Assembly (NCBI GenBank): GCA_934663885.1
Contig: CAKUKW010000009.1
Coordinates: 1-22,300 of the forward strand
Source of the DNA: an uncultured Tidjanibacter sp.
Lineage (GTDB): Bacteria > Bacteroidota > Bacteroidia > Bacteroidales > Rikenellaceae
Reading direction: 5' to 3'
Length of the DNA stretch: 22,300 nucleotides
Positions 6,639 to 15,193 of this stretch are shown piece after piece; position 1 is the stretch's first letter; each line of letters begins with the position of its first letter. A program made the position numbers and the translations under genes. The notes below the pieces were generated by a model. The model searched no databases. It was given only the letters and a program-made list of their open reading frames with translations, and was not told where the DNA came from.

Positions 6639-7298
6639 CCATTTTATTTCGGTTTTGCCCTGTGAGAGGAGATATTCGTTGGCTCTTGAGAAGTGTTTGT
6701 TTCCGAAAAATCCGCTGTGGGCCGAGAGTGGTGACGGGTGCGGGCTTTTAAGTATACAGTTGCGCCACGGATCTACTATTGCGCCTTTCTTTTGGGCATA
6801 ACTTCCCCAGAGAATGTATACCACACCCGTTTTGTTGTCAGAAATAGCCTTCACTACGGCATCTGTAAATTGTTCCCAACCATGTCCGGCGTGGGACGCG
6901 GCTTCGTGGGCGCGGACAGTGAGCACCGCGTTAAGCAGCAGCACCCCCTGCTCTGCCCATCTATCGAGGTTTCCGCTTGCGGGGACCGGAGCTCCCGTAT
7001 CTTCATGCACCTCTTTAAAAATATTCTTCAGCGACGGCGGGAACGGTACCCCGTCGTTAACCGAGAAGCACAGCCCGTTGGCCTGCCCGTCGCCGTGATA
7101 AGGATCCTGTCCTATTATGACCACCTTAAGGTCGTCGAACGGACATTTATCAAAAGCTCTAAAGATGTTTCTGCCTTTCGGGAAAACGGTCTGTGAGGCG
7201 TACTCACGGCGCACGAAGTCAGTCAACTGTGCGAAATAAGGCTTTTCAAATTCGGGCTGGAGAAGTCTTTTCCAGTCCTGGGATATTTTTACATCCAT
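6636..7298 (-). CDS. ung: uracil-DNA glycosylase, family 1
   Basis: Removes uracil from DNA and starts base excision repair. The 220-residue protein has every family 1 hallmark: water-activating loop GQDPYHG (63-69, catalytic Asp65), the proline-rich PFPPSLKNIFKE segment (86-96), LLLNAVLTVR (120-129), and the leucine-intercalation loop HPSPLSAHSGFFG (187-199, catalytic His187). Length equals that of E. coli Ung (about 229). It is a single gene, convergent with the patatin-like gene. Upstream lies the end of the ABC exporter operon on the same strand, separated by a hairpin, so it likely has its own promoter. None was identified with confidence. Confidence 0.98.
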   Translation of the reverse strand: MDVKISQDWKRLLQPEFEKPYFAQLTDFVRREYASQTVFPKGRNIFRAFDKCPFDDLKVVIIGQDPYHGDGQANGLCFSVNDGVPFPPSLKNIFKEVHEDTGAPVPASGNLDRWAEQGVLLLNAVLTVRAHEAASHAGHGWEQFTDAVVKAISDNKTGVVYILWGSYAQKKGAIVDPWRNCILKSPHPSPLSAHSGFFGNKHFSRANEYLLSQGKTEIKW

Positions 7299-7338
7299 GG
7301 CCGTCTTGGTTTAATAAATACACTCCCCGTTAAATCAA

Positions 7339-7372
7339 GGTTCTGCCCTCTCCCTGGAGAAAGGACAGAACC
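7339..7372 (-). terminator. hairpin after the ABC exporter operon
   Basis: GGTTCTG (7339-7345) pairs with CAGAACC (7366-7372), with inner CCT/AGG and CTC/GAG pairs. On the minus strand it follows the permease stop codon (7395) by 22 bases. The T tract after it is weak (TTGATTT), so termination strength is uncertain. Confidence 0.5.
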
Positions 7373-7394
7373 CATCTGTATAAAACTATGCTAT

Positions 7395-8711
7395 TTAATA
7401 CTTATACCGCATCCACTTGTAAAGCTCTTTGAAAGTGGGTTTCTTGCCGTACATGAATATTCCGACCCTGTATATCTTGCTCGCCAGCCACACCATGGCC
7501 ACGAAAGTCGCGTAAAGCAGGACCAGCGACAGAATCAGTTCCCACCCCGGAACCCCGTAAGGCAGGCGCGCCATCATCACTATCGGCGATGTGAAAGGTA
7601 TCATGCTGAACCACATGGCAACTGAACTATTAGGTTCGCGGATAACACTGAACGTAACCACGAAAGCGAGGATAAGAGGTATGGTTATCGGGAGCTGCAG
7701 GTTCGATGTATCTTTCTCGTTGTCGACCGAACTGCCCACCGCCGCGAACATTGCCGCATAGAGCAGGTAGCCCCCTACGAAGTAAAGCAGGAACGAGAGC
7801 AATATCTTACCCATATAGCCTAAATCGGTGACGCGGCTCAACAGCGCCACATCCTCCATGTCGAGGCCCTGGAGTTCGGCGGGCATAGCTCCTCCGCTCT
7901 GCATCGCGGCGGCTGCCTCCATCATGTCGCCCGCGAAAAAATTCATTACGACACCGCCAACCACGACTATGAAGACAACCCAGATAAGCAACTGTGTGAT
8001 GGCTACCGAGGCGATACCTAATATCTTACCCATCATAAGCTGGAACGGTTTCGCGGAAGAAACCATCAATTCTATTACCTTATTGCTCTTCTCCTCGATC
8101 ACGCCCTGCATGACCATTGTGCCGTAGAGCAGTACGAACATGTATATCAGCAGCCCGAATATGGTGGCGGCAACGGTCGCGAAAGCGGTCGAGGAATCCT
8201 TGGCCTCGCCCGAATCGGTGAACTCCTTGGTCTGCAGGGTAACCCTCGTCTTGACCTGTTCGAGTATCTCCGAGAGGTTCTCTATGTTGTATGCCTTCAG
8301 TTTCTCGTCCTCGATTATTTTTTGTAACTGGCCCGTTATGGAGGATTCCACGCTTACCGTTGAAGCCTCGTAAGTATACAACTGCAGGTTCCTGGAGTTG
8401 GTCATCACGTCTGCCGGTATCAGCAGGATTCCGAACACCCCTTCGGGCCTCTGTTCGCGGAGGGTATCGAAAGAATCGTCGCTGGTTCGGAATTTCAGCA
8501 GTCTTTCGTCGGTGAGCTTGCCGGCAATAATGCCGCTTGCGTCCACTACGATCACTTCCCTTACCTTGTCGCCCGTTGACGACATCATATAGACCATCAC
8601 CACCATTATGCCGACAAACAGTACGGGCATAAGAATGGTCGTTATTATAAAACTTTTTTTCTTTACGCGTTCGTTGAATTCGCGCCGCGCTATCAGTCCT
8701 ATTTTTCCCAT
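7395..8711 (-). CDS. ABC-2 type transporter permease (NatB-like)
   Basis: Membrane subunit of an ABC exporter, 438 residues. One transmembrane helix near the N-terminus (about 21-43) is followed by a large extracytoplasmic domain (about 50-175). A C-terminal block of about six helices follows (178-201, 232-256, 301-325, 341-358, 364-382, 390-412). The segment GVIEEKSNKVIELM at about 203-216, between the first and second helices of this block, is typical of NatB-type ABC-2 permeases, which are linked to Na+ or drug export in other bacteria. The substrate cannot be told from sequence. It follows the ATPase gene by 12 bases and starts behind a strong AAGGAGG that contains the ATPase stop codon. 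The pair should form one exporter. Confidence 0.93.
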   Translation of the reverse strand: MGKIGLIARREFNERVKKKSFIITTILMPVLFVGIMVVMVYMMSSTGDKVREVIVVDASGIIAGKLTDERLLKFRTSDDSFDTLREQRPEGVFGILLIPADVMTNSRNLQLYTYEASTVSVESSITGQLQKIIEDEKLKAYNIENLSEILEQVKTRVTLQTKEFTDSGEAKDSSTAFATVAATIFGLLIYMFVLLYGTMVMQGVIEEKSNKVIELMVSSAKPFQLMMGKILGIASVAITQLLIWVVFIVVVGGVVMNFFAGDMMEAAAAMQSGGAMPAELQGLDMEDVALLSRVTDLGYMGKILLSFLLYFVGGYLLYAAMFAAVGSSVDNEKDTSNLQLPITIPLILAFVVTFSVIREPNSSVAMWFSMIPFTSPIVMMARLPYGVPGWELILSLVLLYATFVAMVWLASKIYRVGIFMYGKKPTFKELYKWMRYKY

Positions 8712-8718
8712 AATAATT

Positions 8719-8725
8719 CCTCCTT
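8719..8725 (-). promoter_or_regulatory. Shine-Dalgarno sequence for the ABC permease
   Basis: On the minus strand AAGGAGG lies seven bases before the permease ATG and overlaps the TAA stop of the ATPase gene. It fixes the permease start and suggests coupled translation of the two subunits. Confidence 0.65.
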
Positions 8726-9650
8726 ATTTTAGCTGGCCGGCGACGGCTTTTATGAATATGTCGTTCATACTGGGTATTATCTCGCGGAACGAACGTATCT
8801 CGACCTGCTCGTTTATGGCAGAAACGAGATCTTTAGTATGCCCAGCTTCCGGAAGATGCATCTTGAGCGTATTGTAGAGCGCTTCGTTGGAACTCTCGTC
8901 CTCCAATATAGTATAATGTTGGGAGAGTATCTGCTTGAGTTCGTCCCTGTTGCCCTTGAACTCGACCTCGAAGATGCCCGATCCGTGCTGGCGGCGGATA
9001 TCGTCGAGCCTTCCGGTAAGGATGTTTTTTGACTTGTTTATCAGTGTGATGTGGTCGCATATTTCCTCGACGGAAGACATATTGTGGGTAGAGAAAATCA
9101 GCGTCGCACCTTTGTCGCGCAGGGTGAGCATCTCTTCCTTGAGCATCTGGGCGTTGATGGGGTCGAAACCGCTGAACGGCTCGTCGAAAATCAGTAGCTC
9201 GGGCTCGTGGAGCACGGTAATAATGAACTGCACCTTCTGTGCCATACCCTTACTCAGCTCCTTGACCTTCTTATCCCACCAGTAGGTGATCTCGAATTTC
9301 TTAAACCATTTTTTCAGGCGTGTTACGGCCTCCTTGCGCGGTAGGCCCTTGAGCTGCGCGAAATAAACCGCCTGTTCCCCTACCTTCATCTCTTTGTAGA
9401 GTCCCCTTTCTTCGGGCAGGTAGCCGATATTGAAAACATCTTCGGGAGCCAGTTCGTGCCCGTTCAGGTATACCTTCCCGCTGTCGGGAGCGGTAATGCG
9501 GTTGATGATGCGGATGAGCGTCGTCTTACCGGCCCCGTTAGGCCCCAGAAGTCCGTAGACAGAGCCCTGCGGGATTGAGAGCGACACGTCGTCCAGCGCC
9601 GTATGGTTGGCGAACCGCTTGGTAACGTTTTCTACTCTTAATAATTCCAT
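8724..9650 (-). CDS. ABC transporter ATP-binding protein (NatA-like)
   Basis: Cytoplasmic ATPase of the exporter, 308 residues. It has Walker A GPNGAGKT (36-43), a Q loop around 77-83 (here LPEERG, with Glu in place of the usual Gln), signature LSKGM (132-136; the commoner form is LSGGQ), Walker B LLIFDEP (152-158) with catalytic Glu157, and the switch His in FSTHNM at about 187. After the nucleotide-binding domain a C-terminal extension of about 80 residues matches the DUF4162-type tail found in NatA-like proteins. It is the first gene of the pair. A possible promoter on the minus strand carries TACTTTTG at 9705-9712. Confidence 0.95.
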   Translation of the reverse strand: MELLRVENVTKRFANHTALDDVSLSIPQGSVYGLLGPNGAGKTTLIRIINRITAPDSGKVYLNGHELAPEDVFNIGYLPEERGLYKEMKVGEQAVYFAQLKGLPRKEAVTRLKKWFKKFEITYWWDKKVKELSKGMAQKVQFIITVLHEPELLIFDEPFSGFDPINAQMLKEEMLTLRDKGATLIFSTHNMSSVEEICDHITLINKSKNILTGRLDDIRRQHGSGIFEVEFKGNRDELKQILSQHYTILEDESSNEALYNTLKMHLPEAGHTKDLVSAINEQVEIRSFREIIPSMNDIFIKAVAGQLK

Positions 9651-9704
9651 TATTAATATTAGATTGTAATTCTGTTAGATTCTTTAACGATAAATTTACA
9701 ATGA

Positions 9705-9737
9705 CAAAAGTAATATTATTTTCGATACATGAAACAA
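9705..9737 (-). promoter_or_regulatory. possible promoter of the ABC exporter operon
   Basis: On the minus strand TTG (9735-9737) and TACTTTTG (9705-9712) are separated by 22 bases, slightly more than the usual 19-21. It would give a leader of about 48 bases before the ATPase ATG. Confidence 0.45.
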
Positions 9738-9828
9738 TTTATTTATCGAAAAACGATAATTATTTGTCTTTTTTCGAAATTTTCAATTCTTATGCTGCCC
9801 AAGGCCTGCCCCCCTGCCAAAAAAAAGT

Positions 9829-9836
9829 TAATTTTG
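9829..9836 (+). promoter_or_regulatory. -7 box likely serving manA
   Basis: TAATTTTG matches TAnnTTTG exactly and lies 53 bases before the manA start. No TTG is found at the right distance upstream, so the -33 element is poor or absent. The rest of 9651-9888 is AT-rich with no gene that I can support. Confidence 0.4.
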
Positions 9837-9888
9837 TATCCTGCAAGATATGCGGTTATTTCCGCTTTTACATACCAAATAAGAAAAA

Positions 9889-10863
9889 ATGCTATACCCG
9901 TTAAAATTCAGGCCGATTCTCAAATCCATGTTATGGGGAGGATCGAAACTTGCAGCAGCAGGTAAAAAACTCCCGCGTAATATGGCTCCCGGAACTCCCA
10001 TAGGCGAGAGCTGGGAAATATCGGGGGTAGAAAAGAATATCTCCGTCGTTTCGAACGGATTTATGAAATCCAATAACCTGCAGGAAGCTATAGAAATATA
10101 TATGGGCGAATTGGTCGGCGACCCGGTATACGAAAAATACGGCCTGGAATTCCCCGTCCTGATAAAACTTATCGATGCGCGGGAGATACTTTCCATCCAG
10201 GTCCACCCTGGCGACGAACTGGCCATCAAGCGTCACGGCACGCGGGGCAAAACCGAAATGTGGTATGTAATAGACCATGAGCCCGGAGCGTTCATATATG
10301 TCGGGTTCAACCGCCATGTCTCACACGAAGAGTACCTCCAAGCGGTCGCTTCGGGGAAACTGGCCGAACTGCTCGAAAAATATGAGGTAAAAAAAGGCGA
10401 CGCTTATTATATTCCCGCCGGCACGATACATGCCATAGGCAAGGGAATACTGCTGGCGGAAATCCAGGAAACATCTGAAATAACATACCGTATAGACGAT
10501 TGGGGACGTACGGGCGCCGACGGAAAACTCCGTGAGCTACATATTGGGGAAGCTTTTGGGGCGGTAGATTTCACCTACAGGGAAGATTTTAAAAGGACTG
10601 TTATCCCCCACGCGGGAACGGGAAGGGAACTGGTGGCTTCGCCCTATTTTACTACCAACATACTATGGGTAGACGGTAAATTGGCGAGGGATTACGCCGC
10701 TCTCGACAGCTTTGTTGCATATATCTGCACTGAAGGTGAGGCGGAAATAGCGTGGGAAGGAGGGACGGAAAAGATATCGGCTCTGCAGTCAATCCTGATT
10801 CCGGCCGACATAGACGAAATAAGGCTTTCGGGGAAAGCGACCATACTCGAAGTCTATATGTAA
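9889..10863 (+). CDS. manA: mannose-6-phosphate isomerase, class I
   Basis: Zn-dependent isomerase that interconverts mannose 6-phosphate and fructose 6-phosphate, feeding mannose into glycolysis or supplying GDP-mannose synthesis. The 324-residue protein is the short bacterial class I form: two cupin-like domains and the metal ligands Gln104 and His106 in IQVHPGDE, Glu123 in KTEMWYV, and His181 in PAGTIHAIG. RIDDWGR at about 201-207 is the conserved catalytic-region motif. The start at 9889 sits just before the conserved YPLKF...WGG N-terminus. The next gene follows after 19 bases, so the two are probably co-transcribed. Confidence 0.96.
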   Translation: MLYPLKFRPILKSMLWGGSKLAAAGKKLPRNMAPGTPIGESWEISGVEKNISVVSNGFMKSNNLQEAIEIYMGELVGDPVYEKYGLEFPVLIKLIDAREILSIQVHPGDELAIKRHGTRGKTEMWYVIDHEPGAFIYVGFNRHVSHEEYLQAVASGKLAELLEKYEVKKGDAYYIPAGTIHAIGKGILLAEIQETSEITYRIDDWGRTGADGKLRELHIGEAFGAVDFTYREDFKRTVIPHAGTGRELVASPYFTTNILWVDGKLARDYAALDSFVAYICTEGEAEIAWEGGTEKISALQSILIPADIDEIRLSGKATILEVYM

Positions 10864-10882
10864 AAATAATAATATAAATACC

Positions 10883-11452
10883 ATGTACATAGCTCAGGCG
10901 AAAAGGAAAGAGAACATTGCTGAATACATACTTTACATCTGGCAGTTGGAGGATCTCCTGCGGGCGCTTCAGTTCAGTCCTGAAGCCATATACTCCGCGC
11001 TGGTAAAGCCCGCAGCACTGAACGACCCCGCGGTAGAGAACACCCTTCTGCTGTGGTACATGGACGTGGGCAATCTTCTAAGGGAAGAGGGCAAGGAAAA
11101 GAGCGGCCACCTCGACCACACCACCCACCTGCTTGGCGACCTGAACAACCTCCACCTCGAACTGATGCGTTCGCCGGCCGGAGTGCGGTACCGTGAGCTT
11201 TACGGACAACTCGCTCCCGAGCTCCCGCGGCTGAGGGAAATTATGGGGAATGAGGAAATATCCGATACCGAACTCATGTTCAGGGCGCTTTACGCCGTGA
11301 TGCTGTACCGTATAAAAGGGGACAAGACAAAAGAAAGCTCGATCTCCGATGTGATCGAGCTCATTTCGCCGGTCATTGGGGAATTGGCACGCATTTTTCA
11401 TATTGCCGAACGCGGCGAGTTGGATATCTGGAACGAGAAAACCCCTCTTTGA
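10883..11452 (+). CDS. DUF4924-like protein
   Basis: A 189-residue soluble protein, mostly helical, with no signal peptide or membrane segment. The N-terminus (MYIAQAKRKENIAEYILYIW, then QLEDLLRA) resembles what I remember of the Bacteroidota family DUF4924; function is unknown in that family. It follows manA closely and ends 7 bases before an intrinsic terminator, making a two-gene unit. No catalytic motif is seen. Assignment to the family is from memory. Confidence 0.82.
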   Translation: MYIAQAKRKENIAEYILYIWQLEDLLRALQFSPEAIYSALVKPAALNDPAVENTLLLWYMDVGNLLREEGKEKSGHLDHTTHLLGDLNNLHLELMRSPAGVRYRELYGQLAPELPRLREIMGNEEISDTELMFRALYAVMLYRIKGDKTKESSISDVIELISPVIGELARIFHIAERGELDIWNEKTPL

Positions 11453-11459
11453 CAAAGCA

Positions 11460-11485
11460 CCGGAAAAGGACGGTTTTCGGTTTTT
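11460..11485 (+). terminator. terminator of the manA unit
   Basis: CCG-G-AAAA (11460-11467) pairs with TTTTC-GG (11474-11480) with one bulge, followed by TTTTT (11481-11485). It begins 7 bases after the DUF4924-like stop codon. Confidence 0.75.
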
Positions 11486-11801
11486 CAATACTTTCTCTAT
11501 CCTGCTGTACGGTAAAAGCTTTCCCAAGCCTTTCCCGCCTTCCTTCATATATATTGATGCGTTCATTGCCGGAATTGTTGCATCGTCCGGAAAAAAATAC
11601 AGGGATAATATTCCCGCATACTCGGGTACGCCATTTTTATTACCGCACGAGGGGCTTGCAGAGTCCCCAAGCCGATACGGTAGCGGGAAGCCGTGGATAA
11701 GGAATATTAAGAAAGCAGGGGAGTTACCAAAACCTGGTGAAATGTGTCCGAATAAAGTAAAAGATACCGGTGGCTTATTATCCGGACATTAAAAAAGCTA
11801 C
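11486..11801. other. gene-poor spacer between convergent genes
   Basis: No protein frame here is convincing; the ones present need TTG or lack any family feature. One inverted repeat is visible, TGTCCG (11745-11750) with CGGACA (11783-11788), close to the end of the DHH gene. It may help terminate that minus-strand transcript, but no T run follows on either strand. Confidence 0.5.
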
Positions 11802-12827
11802 TTAATCTATTTCGGAGAAGAATTCGGCTACGGCCGCTTTGAAACGCTCGACGGTTTCTTCCATATTGTCGAACGATTTACCACCCGCAGCGTTCCTGTG
11901 CCCGCCTCCCTGGAAATATTTACGGGCGAAGACATTTACGTCGAGGTCGCCGCGCGAGCGCAGGGAGATTCTGATATATTTCCTGGTCTGCAGGAACATG
12001 GCCGACATCCTGACATCGCCTATGGTGAGGGGATAATTAACGAAACCCTCGCTGTCGCCTATCTGGAAGTTAAACCGGCGAAGCTCCCGCTCTTTAAGGG
12101 GAATATACGCCACCATGCCGTCCTGTATTATGTGCATCTTGTTTATCAGAACATAACCCAGCAGGCGGACCCTCTCCTCGGAATATGAATTGTAAACAGC
12201 GGAATTTATAGCTGGAATATCTATGCCCTTTTCCACCAGTATCGCCACCGCCCGGAAAAGATCGGCGGTCAGGTAGCTGAAAGAGAAGTTACCCGTGTCA
12301 GTCATAATGCCGACATAGAGCGCCTCGGCAGAAGCTTTGGTTATAACACCTGTGCCTGTCAGAAATTCGGTGACTTTATAGACTAAATAAGATGTAGAGC
12401 AAGACTCGGGGTCGGATATCATCAGGTCGTATTCTTTTTCCGGCGGATCGAGATGGTGATCTATCAATATTCTTTCAGCATCTTCGTTCGCATGTATTGC
12501 GTCGCTCAATGCTTCGAGGCGATCTATCTGGTTGAAATCGAGGCAGAAAATTATATCTGCGTTTTTTACCGTCGCATCGGTTTCCTCTTCCCGGCCTTTA
12601 TATACGATAACATCTTCTATCCCTGTCATCCAGTCGAGGAAGTAAGGATATTTGTTAGGCACGACGCACTTAACCGAATGGCCGAGGCCGCGGAGTACCT
12701 GCGCCCACGCCATGGACGAGCCCACCGCATCGCCGTCGGGATTGGTATGAGACACGACAACTATCTTTTTCGGTTCATTCCCCAGGATTTTCCCGAGTTC
12801 TTCGACTTTTTGCTTTAATTGTTTCAT
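11802..12827 (-). CDS. nrnA: DHH/DHHA1 phosphoesterase, nanoRNase / pAp phosphatase type
   Basis: Bifunctional enzyme that degrades very short RNA oligonucleotides and 3'-phosphoadenosine 5'-phosphate, replacing Orn where that is absent. The 341-residue protein has the DHH domain motifs SHTNPDGDAVGS (26-37; metal ligands His27, Asp31, Asp33), CLDF (about 95-98) and LIDHHLDPP (121-129, the DHH motif). TDTGNFSFS is seen in the linker half and GGGHRNAAGG (307-316) marks the DHHA1 substrate-binding domain. Length is typical of NrnA (about 315-340). It stands alone, convergent with the manA unit. A weak promoter (TTG 12918-12920, TACCTTCG 12890-12897, minus strand) precedes it. Confidence 0.93.
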   Translation of the reverse strand: MKQLKQKVEELGKILGNEPKKIVVVSHTNPDGDAVGSSMAWAQVLRGLGHSVKCVVPNKYPYFLDWMTGIEDVIVYKGREEETDATVKNADIIFCLDFNQIDRLEALSDAIHANEDAERILIDHHLDPPEKEYDLMISDPESCSTSYLVYKVTEFLTGTGVITKASAEALYVGIMTDTGNFSFSYLTADLFRAVAILVEKGIDIPAINSAVYNSYSEERVRLLGYVLINKMHIIQDGMVAYIPLKERELRRFNFQIGDSEGFVNYPLTIGDVRMSAMFLQTRKYIRISLRSRGDLDVNVFARKYFQGGGHRNAAGGKSFDNMEETVERFKAAVAEFFSEID

Positions 12828-12889
12828 AACAAATAACTAAGGGATTCCGGCACCCTGTTTTCACCCCGTTTTCCGGAACGGTGAAATTA

Positions 12890-12920
12890 CGAAGGTAGCA
12901 AAATTTCGCGCAAACAACAA
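12890..12920 (-). promoter_or_regulatory. weak promoter candidate for the DHH phosphoesterase
   Basis: On the minus strand TTG (12918-12920), 20-base spacer and TACCTTCG (12890-12897), one mismatch to TAnnTTTG. It would start transcription about 55 bases before the ATG. Confidence 0.35.
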
Positions 12921-13009
12921 AATTCTTAATCCTGGCCGATTGGATACACGAAGTAATTACAGATACAGTCTCCCTTATGGGTAAAGATGATACGTAATAC
13001 GGATATTAG

Positions 13010-13030
13010 TTCCTGCATTTCCGGCAGGAA
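13010..13030 (-). terminator. hairpin after the UbiD-family gene
   Basis: TTCCTGC (13010-13016) pairs perfectly with GCAGGAA (13024-13030) around a seven-base loop, 10 bases downstream of the UbiD-family stop codon on the minus strand. No T tract follows, so its role as a terminator is uncertain. Confidence 0.35.
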
Positions 13031-13039
13031 TACTGTAAA

Positions 13040-14875
13040 TTATATTTCAGCTCCTTTGGATTCGGGCAATTTCCTGTACCTCCGTGAAGGGGATTCTATA
13101 AATTTGCCAAGGCCGTACTCACTCCACCGCCGGTCGACCAGTTCAATGATACGCGCAGACGATGTAACGACATTCGGGAAACATGACGGATTTCCGGCGC
13201 CCCCGGGGAGTTTCGTACGCGAATCTACTACGAGTGTCCCTCCTGCCAGCGAAGCGTCACGCCGGGGATCACTGTTCCCCGAAGCGAGCCACAGCAGTTC
13301 ATACGCTGAAAATCCATCTGCCCGGCAATCCATAATCACGGCTATACCCATGCTGCCCAATCCGTTGCGCGAAAGGAATGAGGCTGGATCCACAGGAACG
13401 CCAGGTTCAGCGAAAAGAACGATTATCCCCCACTGCCGCGCAAGCGATAAATCGAAAGACTTTATCCCGTCGCTTGCCGTTATTCCTTCCGGAATTTCCA
13501 GCAAAGGTGCATCGGCAGGTATGCCGGTAAGGTCGAGCGCCAGTTTTCCCCCGACGCCCGGGGTAGCCGTGGCGTGGTCGAGCACGTCGAGAATACCTTC
13601 CCCCCTTATAATCGAAAGCGGGATATCGGCCCCCCTTAACAAGGCGGCGACCGTTTTCGTATTCCTTATGTCACAGGCCGCATCGGCAACTATCATATAC
13701 TTGTTGAACATCATCTGCCCGGCACCCCACATCGAGGAAACCACCTTGGCGGCCTGCCCTTCATAGCTTTTCCTGATGCTTATCAAAGCGAGGTTATGTG
13801 CAACTCCGGCCCCCGGCATATACATGTCTTCCAGTTCCGGCTGCATGACGAGCCTTATCGGGGCAAGGAATATTTTCTCGGTGGCCTTGGCTATATAAAA
13901 ATCCTCCTGGGGCGGAATCCCCACTATCGTAGCCGGATAAACGGCATTCTTCCGGTGGGTAATTGCGGTAACGTGGAAACGCGCGTAAAGATCTTCCAAT
14001 GAATAGAACCCCGTATGGTCGCCGAAAGGTCCTTCCGTCACTTTTTCTTCCTCCGGATCGACATAACCTTCGATCACGAAATCACAGTCGTGGGGTACGT
14101 AAAGGTCGTTGGTAATGCATTTCACCAGTTTCACGGGTTTTTCCCTGAGGAAACCCGCCAGCAGGTATTCATCTATGCCGTCGGGCATGGGCGCTATGGC
14201 AGAATAAGTATACGCGGGATCGCCCCCCAGGCATACGCTGACGGGCATACGCTCTCCGCGTTTTTTATAGGCTTCGTAATGTTTCGCCCCTGTTTTGTGG
14301 ATATGCCAGTGCATTCCCGTAGTATGCGCGTCGAAAACCTGCATCCGGTACATCCCCACGTTGCGCGCCCCTGTGCCGGGGTCGACAGTATGAACAAGGG
14401 GCAATGTGAAAAAACGCCCGCCGTCATGCTCCCAGCACTTCATCACCGGCAGCATATCCAACCGCGCAGCTTCTCCTCTATATACGATCTGCTGGCACTC
14501 GCCCGGTCCCTTAATCTTTTTGGGAAACCACTTCGCAGCTTTTCCCAGTAACGGCACTGCCGCCAGTTTTCCGGAAAGAGTCGCTTTCGACGTAAGCAGG
14601 CCTCCTACGAAATTCTCTATCCGTAGGGGTATATCGTCCAGCGAACCCACACCGAGGGCCAGCGCCATCCTGCGGTCGGAGCCAAACATATTGATAGCTA
14701 CCGGAAAATCAGTCCCCGTATTTTCGAAAAGCAGGGCCTTTCCACCTTCCGGGCTTTTGGACATCCTGTCGGCAATTTCGGCGATCTCCTCCACTGGATC
14801 GACCGTCGCCTTCACGCGGATAAGTTCTCCCTCTTTTTCGAGCAGGGAAAGATATTCGTCGAGGTTCGTATACAT
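13040..14875 (-). CDS. UbiD-family decarboxylase (probable menaquinone pathway)
   Basis: Decarboxylase of the UbiD family, which uses prenylated FMN to remove carboxyl groups from aromatic or unsaturated acids; in Bacteroidota these are usually tied to menaquinone synthesis. The 611-residue protein has NMFGSDRRMALALG (62-75), the cofactor-binding NVGMYRMQ (172-179, Arg177), TTGMHWHIHKTGAKHY (185-200), and the acidic catalytic motif EGPFGDHTGF (281-290). It is longer than E. coli UbiD (497), as is usual for the Bacteroidota branch. The frame is open to an ATG at 14893, but TATTTTTG on the minus strand at 14891-14898 looks like its -7 box, which puts transcription start inside that extension. 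The ATG at 14875 is therefore preferred. No UbiX partner is in the window. The exact substrate is inference. Confidence 0.92.
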   Translation of the reverse strand: MYTNLDEYLSLLEKEGELIRVKATVDPVEEIAEIADRMSKSPEGGKALLFENTGTDFPVAINMFGSDRRMALALGVGSLDDIPLRIENFVGGLLTSKATLSGKLAAVPLLGKAAKWFPKKIKGPGECQQIVYRGEAARLDMLPVMKCWEHDGGRFFTLPLVHTVDPGTGARNVGMYRMQVFDAHTTGMHWHIHKTGAKHYEAYKKRGERMPVSVCLGGDPAYTYSAIAPMPDGIDEYLLAGFLREKPVKLVKCITNDLYVPHDCDFVIEGYVDPEEEKVTEGPFGDHTGFYSLEDLYARFHVTAITHRKNAVYPATIVGIPPQEDFYIAKATEKIFLAPIRLVMQPELEDMYMPGAGVAHNLALISIRKSYEGQAAKVVSSMWGAGQMMFNKYMIVADAACDIRNTKTVAALLRGADIPLSIIRGEGILDVLDHATATPGVGGKLALDLTGIPADAPLLEIPEGITASDGIKSFDLSLARQWGIIVLFAEPGVPVDPASFLSRNGLGSMGIAVIMDCRADGFSAYELLWLASGNSDPRRDASLAGGTLVVDSRTKLPGGAGNPSCFPNVVTSSARIIELVDRRWSEYGLGKFIESPSRRYRKLPESKGAEI

Positions 14876-14890
14876 AAGAAAAATAAAATA

Positions 14891-14898
14891 CAAAAATA
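14891..14898 (-). promoter_or_regulatory. -7 box of the UbiD-family gene
   Basis: TATTTTTG on the minus strand matches TAnnTTTG exactly and lies 15 bases before the ATG at 14875. No clear TTG is found 19-21 bases further upstream. Confidence 0.45.
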
Positions 14899-15193
14899 AG
14901 GAATAACTTATTTTATTGCAGTTTGTTTACATAAGAGAGGAACTAAGCTAATCCAAAACCCTAAAAAATTACTCAAAGATATTATTATCTCATTAAATTT
15001 TGGTGTTGTAGCAATAATTTAAGGACATTCAAGAAAACCATTATCTCCAGTCATGATAATACAGTAACACACACATCATAGTTGTTATATCAATAACAAA
15101 ATTTTAGCGGTTACAGGGATAGCCTATAGAAAAAAGCACTACCTTTGGGGTGCGAAAACCGAATCTCTTTAAACTACTAAAATATAAAACGTT
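14899..15193. other. AT-rich divergent intergenic region
   Basis: About 295 bases, very rich in A and T, between the divergent UbiD-family gene and mutA. No open frame, cobalamin riboswitch or strong hairpin was recognised. A TACCTTTG at 15140-15147 is an exact -7 match for mutA, but its -33 element is unclear. Confidence 0.5.
15140..15147 (+). promoter_or_regulatory. -7 box of the mutA-mutB operon
   Basis: TACCTTTG fits TAnnTTTG exactly; transcription from here would give a leader of about 40 bases before mutA. The upstream TTG expected near 15117 is missing, so the promoter may be weak or activator-dependent. Confidence 0.45.

Noticed and set aside
11449..11792. Short frames after the DUF4924-like gene
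   Set aside because: One needs a TTG start overlapping the previous stop and both cross an intrinsic terminator; composition is not protein-like.
14899..15193. Cobalamin riboswitch ahead of the B12-dependent mutase genes
   Set aside because: The region is AT-rich and lacks the conserved B12-box and core motifs, so none is called.
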